From: Flavobacteriaceae bacterium UBA1682
Lineage (GTDB): Bacteria; Bacteroidota; Bacteroidia; Flavobacteriales; Flavobacteriaceae
DNA: 64,000 nt
Reading direction: 5' to 3'
Assembly: GCA_002320285.1 (NCBI GenBank)
Contig: DCKE01000027.1
Location: 5,561-69,560, forward strand
Shown: positions 7,699-16,218 of the stretch, piece after piece
Layout of the letters: each line of letters starts with the position of its first letter
Position numbering within the stretch: position 1 is the first letter of the stretch
The notes under the pieces: model-generated
What the model saw: only the letters and a program-made list of their open reading frames with translations
Database searches by the model: none
Told to the model about the DNA's origin: nothing
Position numbers and translations under genes: made by a program

Positions 7699-10071
7699 AT
7701 GAAATCTCCTAAATTTGAAAGTAGTCCATTCCGAATTGTCATTTCTTTCCATAAGTTAGTTCATGCCATAGAGTTGGCTATTGAAAGTAATGATAATCCC
7801 TATTTGACCACCTATTATCAAGAGCTTTTGGATAGGGTGAATGAACATCCAGAGGTGGTGTCGGGCATGTATAGTGACCAAGAGGTTTTAGATAATAGAA
7901 TATTGATTGAAGAGCTTGTTTCTGGGCTTTTTCCTAAAGCACTGACAAATAATGAAATCAAAGCGATATCCTTGCCCTTTCAAAATTTGACGTTTAATTA
8001 TAGCGAACGATTTAAAAAAATTTTGGCTGAGGCGGGAGAGGGATTTGATTTTGCGATTCGTGGCTTTGAGCAACATGAGTATTATGTTATGTGTTGTTGC
8101 ATCATCTTAAATTATTATTACCATACCGATTTTGATGTTTCAAGACCCTATTTTTTTGATATTCCGGATCGCAAGGGTATTATGAAACATTACAGAATGT
8201 TTCACAATGCTGACTTTATCGAGATAATACCTACTGAAAAGGCAACACCAATCAGTTTAGAAGATATCAACCTTTTAAAAGATAATTATAACGATTTAGC
8301 CTTATGGCAAGAAAAATTTCCACAGGAAAGCTGGGAGATTAAGGGATTTGGTATTCTAAGTTTGGTGGACGTTACTATTGAAAATGCTTTGTCGAGTTTA
8401 AAGGGAAATTTGTTGAAATCAGAATTGGAACGCTACAGTCTAAAAGATGAATTGCAACGAATTTTTAGTTCGATATTTAAAATAGGCAATCTTCAAATTG
8501 GTTTTACACCTTTTCTCGAAGCGGAACGGATTATAATCGGTACCAATGCCATCGTTGGCTTTTCAAACTTTTCATTACGGCCAAATTCAACAGACTTGAT
8601 CTTGTCTGAGGAGGTTGTGAAAGTGTTGTTTGAGGATATGGAGTATTTCAGTATTTCCGATATGAATGTTTTTACAGCAAGACCGGGTAATCAGGAAATG
8701 GGTGAATACCTATTGTCATTAAATATCGGAAGCTGTATTTTAGCGCCCATAGTTGTCGGCGATAAAATGGAAGGAATTATCGAGATCATGTCGCCTGATC
8801 GCCGAGCCTTACACAGTGTAAATGCGCGTAAATTGGACAGTGTGATGCCGATTATCCTCGATACTTTTGAACGGGTCAACGCAGATATTGAAAATCAAGT
8901 AGAGGCCATTATTCAAAAAGAGTACACCACCATTCATCCTAGTGTTTATTGGAAATTTCTTCAGGAGGCGCGTAAAGCGTATTTCGAGTCTATTGGGCAG
9001 CGTAAATTCAGTTATAACGATATTGTTTTTGAAAAGGTTTATCCGCTTTTTGGACAAACGGATATAAAAGGATCAACGGATTTGAGAAATGAAGCAGTGC
9101 TATTGGATTTAAAAGAGCAGGTTTCTGAATTGCTTTTGTTATTAAAAAGCACCGAATCTCAGGACAATTTCTTATTGTTTGAACAACGGGTGTTTGAGTT
9201 GGAGCGTTTTGGAAATCTGTTGGATAAAAAATTAATCTCAGGTACGGAGCAACAAATCGAAGAATACATAGTTAAAGAAATTCATCCGTTGTTGAAGCGT
9301 ATTTTTTGGAATGAAAGTCAAAGCGCAAAATTGGAGAACTATTTTGCTCAGATTGAACCGGATTCACAAACCTATTATCAAAAGAGGAAATTGTTTGATG
9401 CCACTGTTGGTGAAGTCAATAAAAAACTTTCGGCCTTTTTAGACAGTAATCAGGAGAAGGCTCAGTTGATTTTTCCACATTATTACGAGAGGTTTCGAAG
9501 TGATGGCGTCGATCATAATATGTATATAGGTGCTTCGATCAATCCGAAAAAAACCTTTGATTTGATCTATTTACACAACTTGAGGTTATGGCAATTGCAA
9601 GTAATGTGTGAAATGGTCTACGATCATGAAAAGCATAAAAAGATTGCTCCATTTGACATTCAACTGACTTCATTGATTTTAATTTATGATACAGCAGTAG
9701 CCATCCGTTTTCGAATGGATGAAAAACGTTTTGATATAGATGGATCCTACCATTCTCGTTATGAGGTGATTAAAAAACGACTAGATAAATCGCGGGTGAG
9801 TAATTCGCAGGAGCGCATAGTGCAGCCCAATAAAATTACAATCGTTTATATGAATCCGCTTGATCGAGCAGAATATTTAAAATACCTGCAATACCTGCAA
9901 TTCAAAGGTGTTTTATTAGGAGATATCGAGGAAATAAGTATCGAAAATCTTCAGGGAATCTCCGGCTTAAATGCCTTACGGGTGGAGATCAATACACAGC
10001 AAGCTCCGACTGCAGGGACCTTTCAATACGATAACTTAATGAAAGAATTTCTTAAAACTCAATTCCAATAA
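7699..10071 (+). CDS. Large GAF-domain-containing protein of unknown function
   Basis: Protein of about 790 aa without signal peptide or membrane segments. The central part (very roughly residues 255-400) resembles a GAF domain: alternating strands around IIIGTNAIVGFSN, GSCILAPIVVGDKMEGIIEI and an RRALHSVNARKLD helix. The N- and C-terminal parts are helical and unrecognised; homologous full-length proteins occur in Flavobacteriia but I know of no assigned function. I see no kinase, cyclase or HTH output motif. ATG 7699 (MKSPKFESS) is preferred over a TTG at 7645 that falls inside the likely promoter. Its last 20 bp overlap the convergent HD-PycTM gene with no terminator between them. Confidence 0.8.
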   Translation: MKSPKFESSPFRIVISFHKLVHAIELAIESNDNPYLTTYYQELLDRVNEHPEVVSGMYSDQEVLDNRILIEELVSGLFPKALTNNEIKAISLPFQNLTFNYSERFKKILAEAGEGFDFAIRGFEQHEYYVMCCCIILNYYYHTDFDVSRPYFFDIPDRKGIMKHYRMFHNADFIEIIPTEKATPISLEDINLLKDNYNDLALWQEKFPQESWEIKGFGILSLVDVTIENALSSLKGNLLKSELERYSLKDELQRIFSSIFKIGNLQIGFTPFLEAERIIIGTNAIVGFSNFSLRPNSTDLILSEEVVKVLFEDMEYFSISDMNVFTARPGNQEMGEYLLSLNIGSCILAPIVVGDKMEGIIEIMSPDRRALHSVNARKLDSVMPIILDTFERVNADIENQVEAIIQKEYTTIHPSVYWKFLQEARKAYFESIGQRKFSYNDIVFEKVYPLFGQTDIKGSTDLRNEAVLLDLKEQVSELLLLLKSTESQDNFLLFEQRVFELERFGNLLDKKLISGTEQQIEEYIVKEIHPLLKRIFWNESQSAKLENYFAQIEPDSQTYYQKRKLFDATVGEVNKKLSAFLDSNQEKAQLIFPHYYERFRSDGVDHNMYIGASINPKKTFDLIYLHNLRLWQLQVMCEMVYDHEKHKKIAPFDIQLTSLILIYDTAVAIRFRMDEKRFDIDGSYHSRYEVIKKRLDKSRVSNSQERIVQPNKITIVYMNPLDRAEYLKYLQYLQFKGVLLGDIEEISIENLQGISGLNALRVEINTQQAPTAGTFQYDNLMKEFLKTQFQ

Positions 10072-11251
10072 AAGCCAAAACAAAGGATACTACCGAAGCG
10101 ATAATGCCAACCATAAAAATATTATAGGTGATGCGAAGCAGTTTGTATTTGCGGTTCAATACCAAACCTAAATAATACAAATCTTGAATAAGAGAATTGT
10201 ATAAATAGTTTCTGTCTTTCATCACTTCATTGATAGCCCAAGTGTATTCCTCTAAAGGCATTTTATGAAAGTTTCCGAAAAACAATAAATTCACTTTCTG
10301 CTTCTCGATATCTGCTCTTGTGAATGTGCCTGAGGTCACTTTGGGTTTTGTTGATAAAATGGCAAATATGATCGTCGCTACACTGGAAATCAGTAGTACA
10401 AAAGTTGGGATGATTAAATGGGCATTTTTTGCGCTGTCGAGCTTTGGGATTAAAGTGGATAGGCAAATGGAAATGATAATAGCATTGACGGAAAGTAAGA
10501 TATTGGCTTTGCTATCGGCGATGTCACTTAGTCGGGTATGATTGTTTAAGGTAACGCGAAATAGCGTATCTATACCTCTCTCAGGACGTTCTGCCTTGGC
10601 TGCTTTGCGTTGTTTTTTAAGAAGTTTTGCTTGAGTTTCTTCTGGGTTGCTGTCGGTCTTTAAGTTTTCGATTTGTTGGTCTATTTTTAAGAGGTTTTGT
10701 TCTTTAATCGGTTGCCAGTTTTTTTTGGCATAATCGCTGTAATAGCGATGTTTATTCAACATCATGTCTTTATTGCCGAGGGCCCACTCCAAATCGGTAT
10801 AGTCTTTATTAAAACAGTTTTTAAACTCTGTGCGCAATAAACAACATATGTTGCTGTAATTAGGATCACCGAAATGAGAGAAATCGGCATCCTTAAGATA
10901 GCCTTCCAGTTGGTTTTTGGGTTCAATCAAATACTGAGTTGCTAAGATTAACTCGCAAACGCGCTGTATACCGTCTTCGGGATAGGATTCTTTTTTTAAA
11001 AATTCAGTGACAATCTTTGCACTTTCTTCTTCGTGTTTTTCGCAATTTGTACTATATCCAATATCGTGAAACCAAGCGGCAATAAGCAGGTGTTCCGCAT
11101 CGATATCGGAGATGTTTTCTGCTGCAATCAGCTCTTTAATAGCGTTGACAACACGCACCGTGTGCGAAAAATTGTGATACGAATGTTGCTGATATAACTT
11201 ATCTTTGTATAAATTGGAGATGAATTCTTCAGCTTTTTGCAGGACTGTCAT
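10052..11251 (-). CDS. HD-domain phosphohydrolase fused to Pycsar-type transmembrane effector (PycTM/DUF5706)
   Basis: Two-part protein of 399 aa. The N-terminal half is an HD-fold metal phosphohydrolase: YHNFSHT (His), the HD pair in AAWFHDIGYS and a later Asp in KDADFSHFG form the H-HD-D set. The C-terminal half, from about residue 230, matches the family named Pycsar effector (formerly DUF5706): FRVTLNNHTRLSDIADSKAN leads into two membrane helices (about 250-270 and 280-300), with a third hydrophobic segment at the C-terminus. In Pycsar defence, PycTM proteins damage the membrane on binding cCMP or cUMP made by a nearby cyclase. No cyclase is visible in this window. Start: ATG 11251 (MTVLQKAEEF) rather than the upstream TTG. 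Confidence 0.82.
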   Translation of the reverse strand: MTVLQKAEEFISNLYKDKLYQQHSYHNFSHTVRVVNAIKELIAAENISDIDAEHLLIAAWFHDIGYSTNCEKHEEESAKIVTEFLKKESYPEDGIQRVCELILATQYLIEPKNQLEGYLKDADFSHFGDPNYSNICCLLRTEFKNCFNKDYTDLEWALGNKDMMLNKHRYYSDYAKKNWQPIKEQNLLKIDQQIENLKTDSNPEETQAKLLKKQRKAAKAERPERGIDTLFRVTLNNHTRLSDIADSKANILLSVNAIIISICLSTLIPKLDSAKNAHLIIPTFVLLISSVATIIFAILSTKPKVTSGTFTRADIEKQKVNLLFFGNFHKMPLEEYTWAINEVMKDRNYLYNSLIQDLYYLGLVLNRKYKLLRITYNIFMVGIIASVVSFVLAFIGIEF

Positions 11252-11257
11252 AATTGT

Positions 11258-11265
11258 CAAATTTA
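11258..11265 (-). promoter_or_regulatory. -7 element (TAAATTTG) of the HD-PycTM gene
   Basis: Perfect TAnnTTTG on the minus strand, ending 6 bp before ATG 11251, which would make the transcript nearly leaderless. It lies in the very short (28 bp) divergent gap to the next gene. Confidence 0.45.
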
Positions 11266-11279
11266 CGAACTTTAAACTT

Positions 11280-14200
11280 ATGAAAATATTCTATTATATC
11301 ATTCCAGTTTTGCTGAAATATCGTGTACTTAATGTTTTTTTAATCCTAATGCTATTCGCATCCTGTGCAACTTTTAAAAATCAATATGGCAGTGAGGTTG
11401 TCCATCCGATTTCGGCAACTGCGGTTGATACGGATCAGATAGCCCATACATTCTATCTCATTGGTGATGCAGGTAATGCGGATGAGGTAGAATCTAAACG
11501 CGCATTAGAGTTATTTAGTATGCGACTAACGCAAGCCGACAAAGAAAGTACGTTGATTTTTCTAGGAGATAATATTTATCCCCGCGGAATGCCTGCATTG
11601 GACGCGCCTGACAGAAAATTAGCCGAGCAGAAAATAGATGAGCAAATCGCATTGGCAAAAGAGTTTAAAGGCAAAACCGTTTTTATAAATGGCAACCACG
11701 ACTGGTATAACGGTTATGAGGGGGTTTTGCAGCAAGCCAATTACGTCACGGAGAAACTGGGCGATAAAAAGGCGTTTTTACCGCGTAAAACCTGTGGATT
11801 TGAACGTTTGAAAATCTCCGATGAAGCGGTTTTGTTGGTTATCGATAGCGAATGGTTTTTACAAGATTGGGATAAACACCCCAAAATCAATGAAAACTGT
11901 ACCATAAAAACCCGAGAAGATTTCTTTGAAGAATTGCGCAGCGAACTGAATAAAAATCAAAATAAAACCATCGTTATTGCTATGCATCACCCCGTTTATA
12001 GCAACGGATCTCACGGGGGATATTTCTCGGCAAAAAAGCATTTGTTTCCGTATAAAAATATCCCAGCCCCAGTTTTGGGTACAGTTATTAATTATTTGAG
12101 AAAGGTTTCTGGAGCCAGTCCTCAGGAAATTCAGAATAAGCGTTATAGTGAGCTGGCAGATCGCGTGCGGACATTAGTGCAAGGGCAAGATAATATTATA
12201 ATAGTGTCTGGTCATGAGCACACCCAGCAATATATAGAAAAAGCGGGTGTCAAACAAGTGATAAGCGGAGCTGGTTCTAAACAAGAAGAAGCGCGCGCAT
12301 TGCAACCGATAAGCTTTTCATCGGGTAAATTGGGTTATGCAACTTTGCAAATCCTAAAAGATGGAGGCTCGAACATACAATTTTATGCCGTAGAAAACGC
12401 TCAGGAGCAATTGGTGTTTAGTCGGCAAATCATAACACCGCTGAAAGAGCAACAATTTGTTTTTGACACGGAAAAGCCCAAATTCTTCAAATCGACTATT
12501 TATCCGAAATCGTGGACGGAGAAAGGGGGAATGTATCGATCTATTTGGGGAGATCATTACCGCAAGTATTACGGGACTGATATTGAAGTACCCACACTTT
12601 ATTTAGAGGATATACACGGCGGACTAAAACCGAAAATTTCCGGTGGGGGAAATCAATCCTTATCCCTGCGATTGCTGTCAGGAGATGGAAAAGAATATGT
12701 GATGCGCGGTGTGAAGAAAAGCGCTTCCCGTTTTGTGCAATCGGCTGTGTTTAAAGATCAATATGTTGAAGAGTCGATTAAAGGAACTTTTGCCGAACGG
12801 TTTATCTATGATTTTTATACGACAGCACATCCGTTTACGCCTTTTATTATAGGTGATTTGTCGGAGCATCTGGGTATCTATCACACCAATCCCGAGTTGT
12901 ATTATATACCGAAACAACCTGCCTTAGGCAGATATAATGCGGTTTATGGCGATGAACTGTATATGATCGAAGAGCGCCCTACAGATGGACATGAGGATGA
13001 GGAGTCGTTTGGCAATGCCGAAGTTATCGTCAGTACCGATGACGTGATGAAGAATCTGAGAAAAGATGAAAAATATAAAATTGACGACAGCGCCTATTTA
13101 AAAGCTCGTTTGTTTGATATGTTGATTGGTGATTGGGATCGGCATGCAGATCAATGGCGCTGGGCCGAATTTAAAGATTCGACAGCCGTAGTATATAAAC
13201 CCATTCCCAGAGATCGCGATCAAGCCTTTGCCAAAATTGATGGGGCCTTGCTTTCACTTATTAAAAAATTACCGCCTTTAAGGCATATGCAAAGCTTTAA
13301 AGATGAATTTCCAGCACCGAGGTGGATCAATAAAACGGCTTTCCCGATGGATGTGGATTTTTTAAAGAATAAAACAGAAGAAGACTGGGTCAATCAGGCT
13401 AAGGAAATTGCCAGCACCTTGACCGATGCTAACATCGAGGCAAGTTTCTCTAAATTACCGAAGGAAGTACAGGATGAGGAGATGAGACGCATTATTGAGA
13501 CCTTAAAGGTGAGAAGAGCCGGTTTGGCTGATTTTGCTCGAAAATATTATCGCGCATTATCCGAGACTGCGATAGTGAAAGGAACCGATAAAAAAGACCG
13601 TTTTGTCTTAACGCGATTACCTCACGGATTGGTACAAATAGAACAGTATCGCAATAAAAAAACGGGAGAAGAAAAGATTTTTGAGCGAACTTATGCTCCT
13701 GAAGAAACGAAGGAGCTTTGGGTTTATGGCTTAGATGATCAGGATGAATTTCAGGTCTTGGGTGATGGTGCTGCAAAGATTAAAATTAGATTAATTGGAG
13801 GGCAGAATCACGATGTATTTAAAATAGAAAATAACAAGCATTTAATCGTCTACGATTATAAAACGAAAGAAAATACGGTCGAATCGGGCTTAAAAGTTCG
13901 GACGGTTTATAGCGATCGATACGATTTAAATAATTACGATTATCGAAAGGTGCCCTTAAACGTTAATATGCTGTTACCCAATGCGGGATATAATCCCGAT
14001 GATGGAGTCAAGATCGGATTGAATTATTCGTCGGTTAGAAATAACTTTGTACAAGATCCGTTTACGAGCAAGCATACTTTTAAGGCCAATTATTCATTTG
14101 CGACTCAGGGTGTTGATGGGGCATATAAAGGCTTTTTTGCCAATGCAAGTAATTCGTGGATGTTTGCTGTAGAAGCCAAGGCGACCAGCCCTAATTTCTC

Positions 14201-15002
14201 GCAAAACTTTTATGGCTTTGGCAATGAAACTCACTATTTTGACGAAGAAAAAGGAGACGACTACAAGCGGGTGCGCATTGAATCGTATCAGATCAAACCG
14301 GCGTATCGCTATGAGGGAGACCTCGGAGGTCAATTTGAAATAGCAGCGAACTTTGAAGCGCTAAAAGTGGAAAAAACTTCGGGACGTTTTGTTGTGGAAT
14401 CTCCAGAGATATCACCAGAGGTATTTCGTTTTCAACAGTATCTAGGTGTCCAAATCAACTACGATTATCAACGCTACAATTCCAAGTCAAAACCGACTTT
14501 AGGGTTTGGTTTTCATTGGGAATCGGGTTGGAAATACAATATAGACAACAGTGATAAGCAATTTGGTTTTATCAATACAAGCCTGAATTTTAATGTTCCC
14601 ATTGATCGATTAGAACGTTTTGTATGGGCTTCCAAGTTTAAATACAAAGCGCGAATTGAAGATGATTTTGATTTTTATCATGCAGCTACTTTAGGGGGTA
14701 ATGATGAATTAAGAGGGTTTCGACCGGAGCGCTTTACGGGCAAACAAGCTTTTGTGCACAGTAGTGATATTCGATGGAATATGGGGGAAGTCAATGGAGG
14801 CCTGGTTCCTATGCAATATGGAATGTTGGTCGGTTTTGACTATGGTCGGGTGTGGAATCCGGGGGAGTCATCCAATAAATGGCACAACTCCTACGGACTT
14901 GGATTTTGGGTCAATGCCATCGAATCACTGACGTTGCAAACCTCTTATTTTAAAAGTGAAGACGGTGGACGATTCGTCTTTGGTTTAGGATTTGGTTTTT
15001 AG
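11280..15002 (+). CDS. Lipoprotein fusion: calcineurin-like phosphoesterase + kinase-like domain + Omp85-like outer-membrane barrel
   Basis: Protein of 1240 aa from ATG 11280 (MKIFYYIIP); an in-frame ATG at 11205 lies inside the divergent gene. Lipobox LFASC gives lipidated Cys29. Residues about 55-330 are a metallophosphoesterase with all motifs: GDAG (62-65), GDN (96-98), GNHD (138-141), HHP (236-238), GHEH (311-314). Residues about 440-720 form a second globular region with GDWDRHADQW (617-626) and PRDRDQAF, resembling the catalytic and metal-binding loops of HipA/Fam20/CotH-type kinases. From about residue 900 to the end are amphipathic beta strands, with LRGF (1144-1147) like the Omp85 lid-lock motif and a terminal Phe. 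Likely outer-membrane, perhaps exposing the enzyme domains. The substrate is unknown. Confidence 0.83.
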   Translation: MKIFYYIIPVLLKYRVLNVFLILMLFASCATFKNQYGSEVVHPISATAVDTDQIAHTFYLIGDAGNADEVESKRALELFSMRLTQADKESTLIFLGDNIYPRGMPALDAPDRKLAEQKIDEQIALAKEFKGKTVFINGNHDWYNGYEGVLQQANYVTEKLGDKKAFLPRKTCGFERLKISDEAVLLVIDSEWFLQDWDKHPKINENCTIKTREDFFEELRSELNKNQNKTIVIAMHHPVYSNGSHGGYFSAKKHLFPYKNIPAPVLGTVINYLRKVSGASPQEIQNKRYSELADRVRTLVQGQDNIIIVSGHEHTQQYIEKAGVKQVISGAGSKQEEARALQPISFSSGKLGYATLQILKDGGSNIQFYAVENAQEQLVFSRQIITPLKEQQFVFDTEKPKFFKSTIYPKSWTEKGGMYRSIWGDHYRKYYGTDIEVPTLYLEDIHGGLKPKISGGGNQSLSLRLLSGDGKEYVMRGVKKSASRFVQSAVFKDQYVEESIKGTFAERFIYDFYTTAHPFTPFIIGDLSEHLGIYHTNPELYYIPKQPALGRYNAVYGDELYMIEERPTDGHEDEESFGNAEVIVSTDDVMKNLRKDEKYKIDDSAYLKARLFDMLIGDWDRHADQWRWAEFKDSTAVVYKPIPRDRDQAFAKIDGALLSLIKKLPPLRHMQSFKDEFPAPRWINKTAFPMDVDFLKNKTEEDWVNQAKEIASTLTDANIEASFSKLPKEVQDEEMRRIIETLKVRRAGLADFARKYYRALSETAIVKGTDKKDRFVLTRLPHGLVQIEQYRNKKTGEEKIFERTYAPEETKELWVYGLDDQDEFQVLGDGAAKIKIRLIGGQNHDVFKIENNKHLIVYDYKTKENTVESGLKVRTVYSDRYDLNNYDYRKVPLNVNMLLPNAGYNPDDGVKIGLNYSSVRNNFVQDPFTSKHTFKANYSFATQGVDGAYKGFFANASNSWMFAVEAKATSPNFSQNFYGFGNETHYFDEEKGDDYKRVRIESYQIKPAYRYEGDLGGQFEIAANFEALKVEKTSGRFVVESPEISPEVFRFQQYLGVQINYDYQRYNSKSKPTLGFGFHWESGWKYNIDNSDKQFGFINTSLNFNVPIDRLERFVWASKFKYKARIEDDFDFYHAATLGGNDELRGFRPERFTGKQAFVHSSDIRWNMGEVNGGLVPMQYGMLVGFDYGRVWNPGESSNKWHNSYGLGFWVNAIESLTLQTSYFKSEDGGRFVFGLGFGF

Positions 15003-15860
15003 ATCTGCGATAGTTACGCGATATACTTGACCGCCTGTTTTCTTTTTAGCCTCATCCGACAAGAGAAGTGTTTGATTGTTTTCAAAGAGAATCGATTCTT
15101 TTTGAGTAAGCTCTTTTAAATCATAGGACGATATGTTTCCTGAGAGTATATCGTCTTTTTTAAAGTTCTCGATTAACCAGATTTTACCCTGTGTCAACAC
15201 GGCGATTGTTTTTAAATCTGGACTAATGGCTGCGCTGGTTACAGCGCATTGTTGGTAAATGCCACAAGTTTTAAACGCTCCGATTAACTGTGCTGCATGT
15301 CGGCCTACTCGATTCGGGATCTTATAAACCAAAGAAGTTCCGTCAAAACCTTTGCTTCTGTTTTTGGTGAAAACATAAAAAGAATCACCCAATACAAAAA
15401 AGGCTTCTGCATCATATAGTAACTGTGTTTTTTTGGGCGGAAAGCCCTGTTGTTCTGGATAGTAGAATTCGATTTCTTCAGCTGTGATCGCTGTTTTATC
15501 TGCTAAATCCGCTGCGTTGATTTTTAGTATTTTAAGATTTTGGCGCTCGTTGTCGTTATTGCCAAAGTCGCCGATGTATAGATTGTCGTTAGCGTCATAA
15601 GTGAGGTCTTCCCAATCAGTATTAAGAGCGTTCGTGATTTCAACAGTCTTTTGCAGTTTACCCTGTTGGTCCAAAGCATAAAGCTGATTTTTATTACCAC
15701 TATCCTCAACTACCCATAATAAATTATTGCGGTCGAGATGCATACCAGAGACCTCTTTCAGGTCTTTTGGAAACGGGTATAAAACCTCGGTAAAGTCTGC
15801 TTTTTGGGCACAACTGCTGGCGAAAATCAGCACAGTTAGAAGCAATTGGAAGAATTTCAT
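14985..15860 (-). CDS. Predicted lipoprotein with propeller-like repeats (SdiA-regulated-like)
   Basis: Lipoprotein of 291 aa; the lipobox FASSC gives Cys17. The mature part has repeating Asp/Gly-rich beta blades (VSGMHLDRNNLLWVVEDSGN, DLTYDANDNLYIGDFGN, AISPDLKTIAVLTQGKIWL), as in SdiA-regulated/NHL-type propellers. The function is unknown; such proteins are cell-envelope located. It overlaps the end of the convergent phosphoesterase-barrel gene by 18 bp, so neither has a separate terminator. Confidence 0.78.
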   Translation of the reverse strand: MKFFQLLLTVLIFASSCAQKADFTEVLYPFPKDLKEVSGMHLDRNNLLWVVEDSGNKNQLYALDQQGKLQKTVEITNALNTDWEDLTYDANDNLYIGDFGNNDNERQNLKILKINAADLADKTAITAEEIEFYYPEQQGFPPKKTQLLYDAEAFFVLGDSFYVFTKNRSKGFDGTSLVYKIPNRVGRHAAQLIGAFKTCGIYQQCAVTSAAISPDLKTIAVLTQGKIWLIENFKKDDILSGNISSYDLKELTQKESILFENNQTLLLSDEAKKKTGGQVYRVTIADLKTKS

Positions 15861-16218
15861 GGTCCTCAGTATTGAATTAATTAGGTTAAAGATACAGTTT
15901 TTTATACAATAGATGTTCCTAACTCTTGTTTGTGCTTAGAGGAACTCAGTGGTTGGACAGTTTAAAGCAATGGGTATTAATAAAATTGTAATTAAAGCGA
16001 GAGGCGCATATTGCTTTTCTGTCGAGATACGCGCGTACAGATTAAAAAATATAAAAAAAGATTCAAACTTTAAACTATATTTGCACCATATACTATAGTT
16101 AGGGCATTATTTGCGGCAAACTATACAAAAAAAAACAACAATTGCGCGATGATTACTACGATAAAAAGTAGGCTTTTTTTGATCTACGCGCAGTGGAACC
16201 AACAGATATTGAACGACG
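15861..16218. other. 358-bp gap between the divergent lipoprotein gene and lepA
   Basis: It contains the lepA promoter element at 16076-16083 and an approximately 130-nt leader. The leader has only a weak CTAC/GTAG hairpin followed by seven T (about 16156-16185). Nothing convincing is seen in 15880-16060. Confidence 0.5.
16076..16083 (+). promoter_or_regulatory. -7 element (TATATTTG) of lepA
   Basis: Perfect TAnnTTTG, about 135 bp before the lepA ATG, so the lepA leader would be about 130 nt. No TTG at the standard spacing. Confidence 0.5.
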
